Below, in pieces: positions 47,894-57,167 of a DNA stretch of 64,000 bases (the first letter of the stretch is position 1; the number at the start of each line of letters is the position of its first letter). The notes under the pieces were generated by a model, which worked only from the letters and a program-made list of their open reading frames with translations, searched no databases and was not told the origin of the DNA. Source of the stretch: Methylococcales symbiont of Hymedesmia sp. n. MRB-2018 (GTDB lineage Bacteria > Pseudomonadota > Gammaproteobacteria > Methylococcales > Methylomonadaceae); NCBI GenBank assembly GCA_003666385.1, contig QPIN01000059.1, positions 24,990-88,989 on the forward strand, written 5' to 3'. A program made the translations under genes and the position numbers.

Positions 47894-48882
47894 ATCTAAT
47901 TATAAAAAATAACAATGTAGATATAGTACACATACATAATTTTTATCCACTTTTAACACCCAGTATATTTAAAGCATCCAAAGATGCGGGGGCTAAAGTT
48001 GTACATACTTTACACAATTATCGTCTTTGGTGTGTGTCTGGTATATTTTATAGAGATGGTTATGGTATCTGCGAACTTTGCACTAAAAATAAATTTTCCC
48101 TACAAGGTATTTTAAATAAATGTTATAGAGAATCATTAGTTCAAAGTATATTAGCACAAGCTTCATTTTGGTTTTATAGAGCTACTAAAGTATTTGATAA
48201 TATAGATTATTTTTTTGTACTTACAGACTTTCAAAAAGAGAAAGTGAAATCGTTAGGAATAAATGAAAAAAGATTAATATTGAAAGCAAATAGTTTGAAA
48301 ATGCCATCTTATATTGTTAGTAAGAGAGAAAATTATGTCTATGTTGGAAAACTAGAAGAATCAAAAGGAATATATAAGCTACTAAAAATATGGGAACAAT
48401 TAGATAAAAAATATGTTTTAACTATTATTGGTGGTGGAGATGCTGAAGAAGACTTAAAAGCTAAATATACTCAAACCAATATTATATTTAAAGGAAAATG
48501 TTCAAGAGAAAAAACACTAAAAAATATTTCTCAATCTAAATATTTAATCCAACCATCAATTTGGTATGAAACATTTGGTTTAACTATAATTGAAGCTATG
48601 AGCTATGGTGTCCCTGTAATTGGATTTGATGTAGGTACAAGAGCTGATTTTATAGAGGATGAGTTTAATGGCTTTATCTCCTCAGAAGAAAATTTTGAGA
48701 ATACTATCATAAAATCCTTTGAATATAATAATTATGAGGTTTTAAGTAATAATGCGATCTTAAAAGCTAAAGAGTTTCAGAATGATTATATTATTAAAAA
48801 ACAAATAGAGATATATCAAAATATTTTGAAAGATAACATCTGCAAATTACAAGCAAGCAACAGGACTAAAAATGACTGCTGA
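47894..48882 (+). pseudogene. GT4 glycosyltransferase, 3' part
   Basis: Frame begins LIIKNNNVDIVHIHNFYPLLTPS.F, the internal donor/acceptor cleft of GT4 enzymes. It continues LHNYRLWCVSG, FVLTDFQKEKV, YVYVGKLEESKGI and the C-terminal PSIWYETFGLTIIEAMSYGVPVIGFDVG. Its missing 60-70 residue start is the fragment at 46233-46424. An internal ATG at 48034 leaves 282 codons, too short for a full enzyme, so function is doubtful. Confidence 0.65.
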
Positions 48883-49045
48883 AACAAACAAAAAAGATCA
48901 AGTTCTACACGACAAAATACAGGCTGAAATAGCCAAACTATTGGCAGAAACATCAAGAATAAACAGTGAGAATAAATGGTATCCGCTGATTGTCGGCGCT
49001 ACTGCAACACTGGCTATCGTAGCCGCAGTCAAAGTCTTTATTTGA
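48872..49045 (+). CDS. small coiled-coil membrane protein
   Basis: A 57-residue protein starting MTAETNKKDQVLHDKIQAEI: an amphipathic helix (IQAEIAKLLAETSRINSENKW) followed by one C-terminal transmembrane segment (YPLIVGATATLAIVAAVKVFI). Overlaps the preceding frame by 11 bp. This kind of small helix-plus-anchor protein is widespread in proteobacteria, function unknown. Confidence 0.6.
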   Translation: MTAETNKKDQVLHDKIQAEIAKLLAETSRINSENKWYPLIVGATATLAIVAAVKVFI

Positions 49046-49153
49046 CACTCTCTCCTGTTGGCTGTGCTTTGCAGATAGACCTTAGTCGGTTAGACTATCT
49101 GTATTCCCTAGTCTGTGGGTATTGTTTTCTAATGTACAAAACTCTACCTAGAG

Positions 49154-49159
49154 TATAAT
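49154..49159 (+). promoter_or_regulatory. narG -10 element
   Basis: TATAAT 66 bp before the narG ATG. I see no convincing -35, FNR half-sites or NarL heptamers around it, so the mode of regulation cannot be stated. Confidence 0.35.
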
Positions 49160-49225
49160 TGCAACCCTACAATGGGTTTTCTTAAAAGCCGATAGACAGA
49201 TTCCAAAAATCCAGGAGAAACCACG

Positions 49226-52200
49226 ATGAGTCATTTTTTAGACCGTCTCAATTTTTTTAAAAAAGTCCAAAGTACCTTTTCTGGTGGTTATGGAATTGTT
49301 ACCAATGAAGACCGCTCTGCTGAAGACGGTTATCGTAATCGTTGGCGTTACGATAAAGTGGTACGTTCTACCCATGGTGTAAATTGCACAGGTAGTTGTT
49401 CTTGGAACATCCATGTTAAAAATGGTCTGGTTGCCTTTGAAATGCAAGCAACAGATTATCCACGTACCCGTCCTGATTTACCCAACCATGAACCGCGTGG
49501 CTGTCCTCGTGGTGCTAGTTTTTCTTGGTATTTATATAGTCCATTAAGAGTTAAATACCCATTAATTCGCGAACGTCTAGTTTCACTTTATAGAGAACAA
49601 CGTGATGCAGGCAAAGACCCTGTTGAGGCATGGGCAGCCATTCAAGAAGACCCCGAAAAACGTAAAAAATACACGGCTGTACGCGGCTTAGGCGGTTTTG
49701 TTCGGGTAGACTGGGAAGAAGTCACAGAAATTATTGCGGCATCTAATATCTACACCATTAAGACCCATGGCCCTGACAGAATAGCAGGATTCTCTCCCAT
49801 TCCAGCCATGTCGATGATTAGTTATGCGGCAGGTAGCCGTTATTTAGCATTGATTGGCGGAGCCTGTTTATCTTTTTATGATTGGTATTGTGACCTACCC
49901 CCCGCTTCCCCACAAACTTGGGGTGAGCAAACGGACGTACCTGAATCTGCGGATTGGTATAACTCGACTTATTTAGTCATTGCTGGTTCAAATTTACCGA
50001 TGACGCGCACGCCCGATGCACATTTCTTTTCTGAAGTGCGTTATAAGGGTACCAAAGTCGTCGTGCTTTCTCCTGATTATGCAGAAAATGTTAAGTTTGC
50101 CGATCTTTGGATGCCAGCAAAACAAGGTACAGATGCTGCTGTATTTTTGGCCATGGGTCATGTCGCCTTAAAAGAATTCTATATTGATCGTCAAGATGTT
50201 TATTTTGAAGAATATGCACGGACTTATACAGATATGCCTTTATTAGTGGTATTAGATAAGCATGAAAAATCTTATGTGGGTGGTCGCTTTGTTCGTGCTT
50301 CTGATTTTGATGATTCCTTGGGTGAAGATAATAACCCCGACTGGAAAACCGTAGTTATTGATGAAAAAACTGGCAGTATTTTTGCACCAAATGGCTCTAT
50401 AGGCTTCCGCTGGGGTGAGACAGGAAAATGGAATCTGCTACCCAAAAAAGGCGGTGAAAAAACCAAACCCAGACTCAGCCTGATTTTTGATAAAGACGAT
50501 GTGGTTGAAGTCTTAATGCCCGATTTTCAATCGGGTGTTGATATACCCATGCGTAGAAATGTGCCTGTCAAAAAAATCATGTTGAACGGTAAAGCAGTAT
50601 TGGTTGCGACTGTGTTTGATTTACAACTGGCACAATATGGTGTTGATCGAAACCTAGGTGGTGATATTGCATCTGGTTATGACGATGCGAGCACTGTCAA
50701 CACACCTGCTTGGGCTGAACAAATTACGGGTGTTAAGCAGGCTGATATTATTCGCAGTGGTCGTGAGTTTGCTGATAATGCAGCAAAAACCATGGGTAAA
50801 TCTATGGTTATTGTTGGTGCCGGTTTAAACCACTGGTATCACAATGATATGAATTACCGTTCTATTATGAACTTACTTCATATCTGTGGTTGTGTCGGTC
50901 AAAGTGGCGGCGGCTGGTCTCATTATGTGGGACAAGAAAAACTGCGTCCACAAGCTGGTTGGGCACCAGTTGCCTTTGCTTTAGATTGGCAAAAACCACC
51001 CCGTCAGATGAATGGCACCACCTATTTCTATTTTCATACCGACCAGTGGCGTTATGAAAAAATTGATGCAGATGCTTTATTAACTGTTACTGCTGCTGAC
51101 AAATATAAAGGTCATAATCTGGCCGATTATAATGTAGTATCGCAACGCTTGGGCTGGCTACCTTCTGCACCGCACTTTAACAAAAACCCAATGGATATTG
51201 TTAAAGAAGCCGAAAATGCAGGTGCAAAAGATGAAAAAGGTGTCGCCGATTATGTGGTTAAGCAATTAAAATCGGGTGACCTGGCTTTTGCTGCTGAAGA
51301 TATTGATGCCCCTGAAAATCATCCTCGTAATTTATTTGTTTGGCGTGCCAATTTAATTGGTAGTAGTGCAAAAGGTCATGAATATTTTCTTAAACATCTG
51401 CTCGGCGCACAAAATGGCGTAATGCAAGATGTGGTTGCCGATGCCGAAGGTAAAGAAATCAAATGGCATAAAGATGCACCCATCGCCAAACTGGATTTAA
51501 TGGTCGATATTAACTTCCGTTTGAATTCTACTGGTGCTCATTCAGACATCGTATTACCCACAGCAACCTGGTATGAGAAAAACGATTTGAATACCACCGA
51601 TATGCACCCCTTTATCCACCCGTTAACCCAGGCGGTTGACCCTGGTTGGGAGTCACGTTCTGATTGGCAGATTTTTAAAACCATTGCCAAGCGCTTCTCT
51701 GAATTAGCGGAAACACATTTGGGTATTCAAAAGGATTTGGTGGCCATGCCTTTACTGCATGACACTCCCGCAGAATTGGGTCAAGCCATGGATGTTAAAG
51801 ACTGGAAATATGGCGAGTGTGAGCCGATTCCAGGAAAAACCTTACCGGTTTTAAAAGTAGTAGAACGCGACTTCGCTAATACCTATAAAAAATATACTGC
51901 CCTAGGCCCTTTATTACAAAAACAAGGCAATAATATCAAAGGTATCGACTGGAACACAGATAAAGAATACCAACACCTTAAAGAAATTTGTTACAGCATT
52001 AAAGATGAAGGTATTTCCAAAGGTATGCCATCATTAGAAGAGGATATTAATGTCTGTGAAACCATTTTGTCCTTGGCACCAGAAACCAATGGCGAAGTCG
52101 CTGTTAGATCGTGGCAATCCTTAGCCATAAAAACAGGCATTGACCATACCCACTTAGCACGCGCACGCGAAGATGAAAAAATTACTTTCCGTGACATTAA

Positions 52201-52996
52201 AGCCCAGCCCCGCAAAATTATTACTGCCCCGACATGGAGTGGCATTGAGTCTGAAAAAGTGAGTTATAACGCCTGTTATACCAATATCCATGAGCATATC
52301 CCGTTCCGTACTTTAAGCGGACGCGCACATTTTTATCAGGATCATCAATGGATGCGAGATTTTGGTGAAAGCTATTGTACTTACCGCCCTGCTGTTAATA
52401 CTAAATCAATGGCAGAAATGATGGAAAAACTGGGCGACAAACCGTTGTTAAAATTAAACTGGATAACGCCACATGGTAAATGGGGTATTCACAGCACTTA
52501 TCATGATAATTTACGGATGTTAAGCCTGTCCCGTGGTGGTCCGCATTTATGGATTTCAGAAACGGATGCGGAGAAAGTGGGTATTGAAGATAATGACTGG
52601 GTAGAAGCATTGAATATCAATGGTGCCACTATTGCCAGAGCGGTAGTCAGTCAACGCGTACCTGATGGCATGACTTTGATGTATCACGCACAAGAGAAAA
52701 ACGTCAACGTACCGGGTTCTAACACCACAGGCAAACGTGGCGGCATTTTAAACAGTGTAACCCGTGTTACAGTTAAGCCGACCCATATGATTGGCGGCTA
52801 TGCTCAATTGAGTTATGGCTTTAACTATTACGGTACCGTTGGCTCACAACGTGATGAGTATGTTCTATTACATAAAATAGAAGATCAGGATATTCAATGG
52901 ATGGAAAAACCCTTAACAGATGAGCGAGAACAAGCATTGAACCCAGAGGGTGTTCCTCAAGCACCTTATACTTATATAGCTGAGTCGGAGAAATAA
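49226..52996 (+). CDS. narG: respiratory nitrate reductase alpha subunit
   Basis: Catalytic molybdenum (bis-MGD) subunit reducing nitrate to nitrite on the cytoplasmic side of the membrane. The N-terminal THGVNCTGSCSWNIHVKNG is the His/Cys [4Fe-4S] motif (near residues 49-67). AGSRYLALIGGACLSFYDWYCDLPPASPQTWGEQTD and MNYRSIMNLLHICGCVGQSGGGWSHYVGQEK are NarG-specific. 1256 residues, full length, with the remnant twin-arginine-like start found in NarG. RBS AGGAG 7-8 bp before the ATG. First gene of narGHJI. Confidence 0.97.
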   Translation: MSHFLDRLNFFKKVQSTFSGGYGIVTNEDRSAEDGYRNRWRYDKVVRSTHGVNCTGSCSWNIHVKNGLVAFEMQATDYPRTRPDLPNHEPRGCPRGASFSWYLYSPLRVKYPLIRERLVSLYREQRDAGKDPVEAWAAIQEDPEKRKKYTAVRGLGGFVRVDWEEVTEIIAASNIYTIKTHGPDRIAGFSPIPAMSMISYAAGSRYLALIGGACLSFYDWYCDLPPASPQTWGEQTDVPESADWYNSTYLVIAGSNLPMTRTPDAHFFSEVRYKGTKVVVLSPDYAENVKFADLWMPAKQGTDAAVFLAMGHVALKEFYIDRQDVYFEEYARTYTDMPLLVVLDKHEKSYVGGRFVRASDFDDSLGEDNNPDWKTVVIDEKTGSIFAPNGSIGFRWGETGKWNLLPKKGGEKTKPRLSLIFDKDDVVEVLMPDFQSGVDIPMRRNVPVKKIMLNGKAVLVATVFDLQLAQYGVDRNLGGDIASGYDDASTVNTPAWAEQITGVKQADIIRSGREFADNAAKTMGKSMVIVGAGLNHWYHNDMNYRSIMNLLHICGCVGQSGGGWSHYVGQEKLRPQAGWAPVAFALDWQKPPRQMNGTTYFYFHTDQWRYEKIDADALLTVTAADKYKGHNLADYNVVSQRLGWLPSAPHFNKNPMDIVKEAENAGAKDEKGVADYVVKQLKSGDLAFAAEDIDAPENHPRNLFVWRANLIGSSAKGHEYFLKHLLGAQNGVMQDVVADAEGKEIKWHKDAPIAKLDLMVDINFRLNSTGAHSDIVLPTATWYEKNDLNTTDMHPFIHPLTQAVDPGWESRSDWQIFKTIAKRFSELAETHLGIQKDLVAMPLLHDTPAELGQAMDVKDWKYGECEPIPGKTLPVLKVVERDFANTYKKYTALGPLLQKQGNNIKGIDWNTDKEYQHLKEICYSIKDEGISKGMPSLEEDINVCETILSLAPETNGEVAVRSWQSLAIKTGIDHTHLARAREDEKITFRDIKAQPRKIITAPTWSGIESEKVSYNACYTNIHEHIPFRTLSGRAHFYQDHQWMRDFGESYCTYRPAVNTKSMAEMMEKLGDKPLLKLNWITPHGKWGIHSTYHDNLRMLSLSRGGPHLWISETDAEKVGIEDNDWVEALNINGATIARAVVSQRVPDGMTLMYHAQEKNVNVPGSNTTGKRGGILNSVTRVTVKPTHMIGGYAQLSYGFNYYGTVGSQRDEYVLLHKIEDQDIQWMEKPLTDEREQALNPEGVPQAPYTYIAESEK

Positions 52997-52999
52997 ACA

Positions 53000-54580
53000 A
53001 TGAAAGTAAGAGCTAATTTTTCACTGGTGATGAACCTAGACAAATGTATCGGTTGCCATACCTGTTCTGTTACCTGTAAAAATGTTTGGACTAACCGTAA
53101 AGGTATGGAATACGTCTGGTTTAATAATGTAGAAACCAAACCAGGTATTGGTTACCCCAAAAACTGGGAAGATCAAGAAAAGTGGAATGGTGGTTGGGAA
53201 TTATCTAAAGGCAAACTGCAATTAAAATCAGGTAATAAACGCAGTATTTTGGCTAATATATTTAGTAATCCCAATATGCCAACAATTGATGATTATTACG
53301 AACCATTCACCTATGATTATGCTGTTTTGCAAAATAGCCCCTTGGTTGAGGCCACGCCAACTGCAAGACCACGTTCTTTAATTGACGGTCGACGTATGGA
53401 AAAAATTGAATGGGGACCTAACTGGGAAGATGATTTGGGGGGTAAATTTAAGCACCGTAGTGAAGATGTCAACTTCAGCAATATGGAAAAACAGATTTAC
53501 GGTGAATTTGAGCAAACCTTTTTGATGTACTTACCACGCATGTGTAATCATTGTGTGAATCCTGCCTGTGTAGCCTCTTGCCCTTCTGGTTCTATATATA
53601 AACGGGAAGAAGACGGCATTGTATTGGTTGATCAGGACAAATGTAGAAGTTGGCGCATGTGTATTAGTGCCTGTCCCTACAAAAAAATGTTTTATAACTG
53701 GGAATCGGGCAAAGCTGAAAAATGTACTGGTTGTTATCCTCGCGTAGAATCTGGCTTACCTACTGTCTGTTCAGAATCTTGCGTAGGACGTATTCGCTAC
53801 AATGGCATCATGCTTTATGATGCTGATCGTATTGAGGAATTGGCTTCTGTAGCGGATGATCAAGATTTATACCAGGCACAATTGGATTTGTTCCTTGATC
53901 CGAATGACCCTGAAGTAATCAAACAGGCAAAAATAGACGGTATTCCAGAGTCCTGGATGGAGGCGGCCGTTCAATCGCCTATTTATAAACTAGCTGTTGA
54001 GTGGCAAGTGGCATTCCCATTACACCCTGAATTTCGTACACTGCCCATGGTTTGGTATGTGCCACCGCTATCCCCCGTACAATCACAAATTGATCAAGGT
54101 AATCTAGCGACTAAAGCAGATGGGCTAATTCCAAGTATTGAGACCATGCGCTTGCCGATGCAGTATCTGGCTAATATGTTTACTGCGGGGAAAGAAGAAC
54201 CGATTGTCTTGGCACTGAAACGCATGATTGCCATGCGGAGCTTTTTCCGCTCCTTAAATGTGGAACAAAAAACGGATCTTACGGTACTTGAAGAGGTGGC
54301 TTTAACTGAGGATCAGGTTCGTGAAATGTATCGTTATATGGCTATTGCCAATTATGAAGATCGTTATGTCATCCCCACCAGCCATGAAGAGTTACGCCAG
54401 GAAGACTTCCTAGGTTTTCAGGGTCAAAACGGTTTTGAATTTGGTAATGATGGTTGTAGCATCAGTCCGAATGCCTCTTTATTTCCTGATAAACGGACTA
54501 AATCAGCGGATAATCTACAAGTGGTTGAATTTTTCCCATACACCCCAGCAGCTAAAATATCTGAAGGGGAGGGCGTATGA
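53000..54580 (+). CDS. narH: respiratory nitrate reductase beta subunit
   Basis: Iron-sulfur electron-transfer subunit that carries electrons from NarI haems to NarG. Four cysteine groups: CIGCHTCSVTCK near residue 16, CNHCVNPACVASCPSG near 184, CRSWRMCISACPYKK near 217 (with Trp replacing one Cys, the usual [3Fe-4S] variant) and CTGCYPRVESGLPTVCSESC near 244. 526 residues. It starts 4 bp after narG and overlaps narJ by 4 bp. Confidence 0.97.
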   Translation: MKVRANFSLVMNLDKCIGCHTCSVTCKNVWTNRKGMEYVWFNNVETKPGIGYPKNWEDQEKWNGGWELSKGKLQLKSGNKRSILANIFSNPNMPTIDDYYEPFTYDYAVLQNSPLVEATPTARPRSLIDGRRMEKIEWGPNWEDDLGGKFKHRSEDVNFSNMEKQIYGEFEQTFLMYLPRMCNHCVNPACVASCPSGSIYKREEDGIVLVDQDKCRSWRMCISACPYKKMFYNWESGKAEKCTGCYPRVESGLPTVCSESCVGRIRYNGIMLYDADRIEELASVADDQDLYQAQLDLFLDPNDPEVIKQAKIDGIPESWMEAAVQSPIYKLAVEWQVAFPLHPEFRTLPMVWYVPPLSPVQSQIDQGNLATKADGLIPSIETMRLPMQYLANMFTAGKEEPIVLALKRMIAMRSFFRSLNVEQKTDLTVLEEVALTEDQVREMYRYMAIANYEDRYVIPTSHEELRQEDFLGFQGQNGFEFGNDGCSISPNASLFPDKRTKSADNLQVVEFFPYTPAAKISEGEGV

Positions 54581-55113
54581 TAGCCGCAACCCAAATATAT
54601 AAAATCATCTCTATTTTGCTGCAATACCCAAGTAAAGACTTAGTCGAAAACTGGAAAGAGATAAAGCAATTTAGCACAGAATTACCCACACTTAAGGCAG
54701 AAGATAAAGCATTGATTATTGCTTTTATCGACTGGGCATCCAGTTTATCACTCACTAAATTACAAGCAGAATATGTCAACAATTTTGATATGACGGCAGA
54801 AAACTCACTGTATCTGACCTATCATCTATTTGATGAGCAGGATAGAGAAAGGGGTCCTGCCTTAATAGAATTAGCTGAACTTTACAAATCCACAGGGTTT
54901 GAAATTGGTGATGGCGAACTCCCAGATTATTTACCGTTGATTCTGGAGTATGTTTCTACTATGGAAGAACAAGCCAGTGCCCTGTCATTTCTACAACAAA
55001 CCTCGCAAGCAGCTAGCATCATAGCCACTAATCTTAAAAAAAATGAAAGCCCATACGCACCACTGGTCAGAATTGTGGAGTGTCATGGTCATGTAGCAGA
55101 TATTGCTAGCTAA
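54577..55113 (+). CDS. narJ: nitrate reductase assembly chaperone
   Basis: Chaperone needed to insert the molybdenum cofactor into NarG before membrane docking. Helical 178-residue protein; LLQYPSKDLVENWKEI, YVNNFDMTAENSLYLTYHLFDEQDRERGPAL and YLPLILEY(V)S are typical of NarJ/NarW. The ATG overlaps the narH stop. Confidence 0.93.
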   Translation: MIAATQIYKIISILLQYPSKDLVENWKEIKQFSTELPTLKAEDKALIIAFIDWASSLSLTKLQAEYVNNFDMTAENSLYLTYHLFDEQDRERGPALIELAELYKSTGFEIGDGELPDYLPLILEYVSTMEEQASALSFLQQTSQAASIIATNLKKNESPYAPLVRIVECHGHVADIAS

Positions 55114-55123
55114 AGGACGCATT

Positions 55124-55819
55124 ATGAATTTAATAAATTTTCTCTTCGGTGTTTATCCCTATATTGCCCTAACTACTTTTTTATTGGGTAGCCTGATTCG
55201 TTTTGATAGAGAGCAATATACCTGGAAAGCTGACTCCAGCCAATTATTTGAAACAGAACTGTTACAAAAAGGCAGCATTCTTTTCCATATTGGCATTATC
55301 GCCCTGTTTTTTGGACATTTAGCTGGATTAATAACACCTCACCAGTGGTTTTTAGATTGGGGTATTTCCGATATGATGCACCAGACTATTGCCATCTGCC
55401 TAGGTGCAGCCTTTGGTAGTATTTGCATGATGGGCGGTGTTATCTTGTGGAAACGCCGCATGTACAATCCAAGAGTCCGAGCCAATAGCCGTTTTATGGA
55501 TATTTTTATTCTGGACTGGATATTAGTCACTTTAGGCATAGGTTTGTTAACCATTCCTGTTTCCATCTACCATGCTGTTAATGGTGATGCCTCCATCATG
55601 ATTAATTTATCGGAATGGGCACAAGCTATATTAGCGCTTAACCCTAGCCCTCATTTCCTAGATGAAGTGGATTTTATATACAAAGCACATTTATTCTTTG
55701 GCATGAGTGTGTTTTTATTGTTTCCATTCACGCGCCTAGTACATGTCTGGAGTATGCCACTAGCTTATATGTTCAGACCTTATCAAATTGTACGGACTAA
55801 ATTTGTCAAGCAAAGATAA
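55124..55819 (+). CDS. narI: nitrate reductase cytochrome b subunit
   Basis: Membrane anchor with two b-type haems that oxidises quinol at the periplasmic side. Five hydrophobic segments, with conserved His in LFHIGIIALFFGHLAGL, MMHQTIAI and the C-terminal IYKAHLFFGMSVFLLFPFTRLVHVWSMPLAYM. ATG at 55124 (MNLINFLFGVYPYIAL) is preferred over an upstream in-frame start. About 231 residues. Last gene of the operon; no nitrate transporter is adjacent. Confidence 0.95.
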   Translation: MNLINFLFGVYPYIALTTFLLGSLIRFDREQYTWKADSSQLFETELLQKGSILFHIGIIALFFGHLAGLITPHQWFLDWGISDMMHQTIAICLGAAFGSICMMGGVILWKRRMYNPRVRANSRFMDIFILDWILVTLGIGLLTIPVSIYHAVNGDASIMINLSEWAQAILALNPSPHFLDEVDFIYKAHLFFGMSVFLLFPFTRLVHVWSMPLAYMFRPYQIVRTKFVKQR

Positions 55820-55995
55820 GATAGAATATTCTCTGCATATTTATAAAGAGGTCACATTATCAGGTCTATGCCATTTGATATGGGTACTCAAATTTCAGCT
55901 TTCCACGTAGGAAGTAAATCATGTTGATAAAATTATTTGAATTTTATTATTAATGCTTTCTAAAATAGCATTCGTTATTTTAGTTTCTACGAAAT

Positions 55996-56237
55996 TTATA
56001 ATGCTGGATAGGTGTGCTTTAATCGTTTTTGCAACAACATAAAAGGCTGTATTTTGCTTCTTTCGACTTCATCAAACCACTGGTTAATATATGTAAAAAC
56101 CAAACGCTTTTGAGGGGTCTGGATTTTCTTATTTAATTCTTCTTGAACCCTGTTTAAAACCCCGTAATCTTCTAGGTGGGCAAAAGCATTTTTCCCGCTT
56201 GAGAAATTTCGGGAGTTATCAAAAAAAGAGTGGGTGA
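55996..56237 (-). pseudogene. unidentified C-terminal coding remnant
   Basis: An open minus-strand frame without a start: THSFFDNSRNFSSGKNAFAH.. to ..LLQKRLKHTYPAL and a stop at 55996. It reads like real protein (charged helices, QEELNKKIQTPQKR) but I do not recognise the family. The frame begins against the hairpin at 56238, which suggests that the 5' part was removed. Confidence 0.35.
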
Positions 56238-56265
56238 GATTAAGATTATAAAAATAATCTTAATC
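56238..56265. repeat. perfect 12-bp hairpin
   Basis: GATTAAGATTAT/ATAATCTTAATC with an AAAA loop, perfect over 12 bp. It separates a minus-strand remnant from a plus-strand remnant. It may mark a rearrangement junction or act as a bidirectional terminator; neither is shown. Confidence 0.5.
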
Positions 56266-56396
56266 AGCGGTCGTTATTAAATTAGAGCAATTTAGTGATG
56301 ATTATCCAACGCCTTATAAAATAGATTTGGTGGATTATGGATTATGCCGACAATCATCTTAAACCACAGATTTATCAACACGGCAAAATATTATGA
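56266..56396 (+). pseudogene. MNT nucleotidyltransferase C-terminal remnant
   Basis: Encodes LEQFSDDYPTPYKIDLVDYG and, after a one-base shift near 56350, DNHLKPQIYQHGKIL with a stop at 56394-56396. Matches the end of MNT-domain proteins (FS..PYK.DLVD..K..I..HG.. ). The catalytic GS..D.D part is gone. It lies 34 bp before an intact MNT gene. Confidence 0.55.
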
Positions 56397-56430
56397 GCAT
56401 CCAGCTAAATCGTTTTAAAAAATATTAGCA

Positions 56431-56715
56431 ATGAGACTTTATCAAGATGAAAAAACAGCATTGGAACAATCTCTTTTAGGGGTTGATGATGAGGTTTATC
56501 TTTTTGGTAGTAGAGCTGATGATGCTAAAAAAGGCGGAGATATTGATATATTAATATTTTCAAAGAAAAATGCTGGCAAACTGGCTGAGTCAATATCAAT
56601 GAAGTTTTTGATGTTATTAGACAGCAAACTGGATGTTATTGTATTTGATAAAGACAATATGACAATAGAGCAAACTGCATTTGTTAATACGCTTAATTTG
56701 ATAAAATTAAAATAA
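56431..56715 (+). CDS. MNT-domain nucleotidyltransferase (antitoxin)
   Basis: A 94-residue minimal nucleotidyltransferase. VYLFGSRADDAKKGGDIDILIF (near residues 25-46) gives the GS and D-x-D metal-binding motif, and KLDVIVF supplies the third acidic residue. MNT proteins of this kind neutralise HEPN toxins, in the characterised MntA/HepT systems by adding AMP to a toxin tyrosine. The stop overlaps the start of the HEPN gene (TAATG), so the pair is coupled. Target here inferred from family knowledge. Confidence 0.82.
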   Translation: MRLYQDEKTALEQSLLGVDDEVYLFGSRADDAKKGGDIDILIFSKKNAGKLAESISMKFLMLLDSKLDVIVFDKDNMTIEQTAFVNTLNLIKLK

Positions 56716-57149
56716 TGGCAGATCAAGATTTTCAAATATTAACCCAAGAATTGGTATTAAAACTTAATAGTAGTTTTTTGCTAGTAGAAGCATCAATGCA
56801 AGGTCTGCAAGCCTACGAGTCAGACATAGAATTAAACGCCAAACAATTAGAGCCGTATGATGCATTAACTAGCAGATTTATACGCTGTGTAGAAATTTTT
56901 ATCAAATATTTTAAAACGCATGAATACTTTCATTTTGCTAACAAGTCAGACAGTTTGCGAGATACCTTAAATACGATGGAAAAAAATGAATTAATCAGCA
57001 ATACATTGATTTGGATGCGTATGCGTGATGTTAGAAATAAAATTGTTCATGACTATATATCTGCAAATAAACAGATATTTGCAGACATAATGGGGGAGTT
57101 TTATTGTGAACTCAAGCACTCTAAACGCCAAATTGATAAGCTAAATTAA
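56715..57149 (+). CDS. HEPN-domain ribonuclease toxin, HepT-like
   Basis: A 144-residue all-helical HEPN-like protein. The catalytic motif R-x4-H-x-Y is present as RNKIVHDY near residues 108-115, the arrangement of HepT RNase toxins in which the tyrosine is the AMPylation site. It is translated from an ATG overlapping the MNT stop. Coupled to the upstream MNT gene and followed 18 bp later by a fused MNT-HEPN gene. Confidence 0.8.
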   Translation: MADQDFQILTQELVLKLNSSFLLVEASMQGLQAYESDIELNAKQLEPYDALTSRFIRCVEIFIKYFKTHEYFHFANKSDSLRDTLNTMEKNELISNTLIWMRMRDVRNKIVHDYISANKQIFADIMGEFYCELKHSKRQIDKLN

Positions 57150-57167
57150 GTCAAACACTCAAAAATA

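Larger units (their letters stand above)
55820..56430. other. decayed island upstream of MNT/HEPN genes
   Basis: 611 bp without an intact gene. It holds a minus-strand coding remnant, a perfect hairpin and a plus-strand nucleotidyltransferase remnant (separate entries). The first 170 bp contain nothing that I recognise. Confidence 0.45.
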
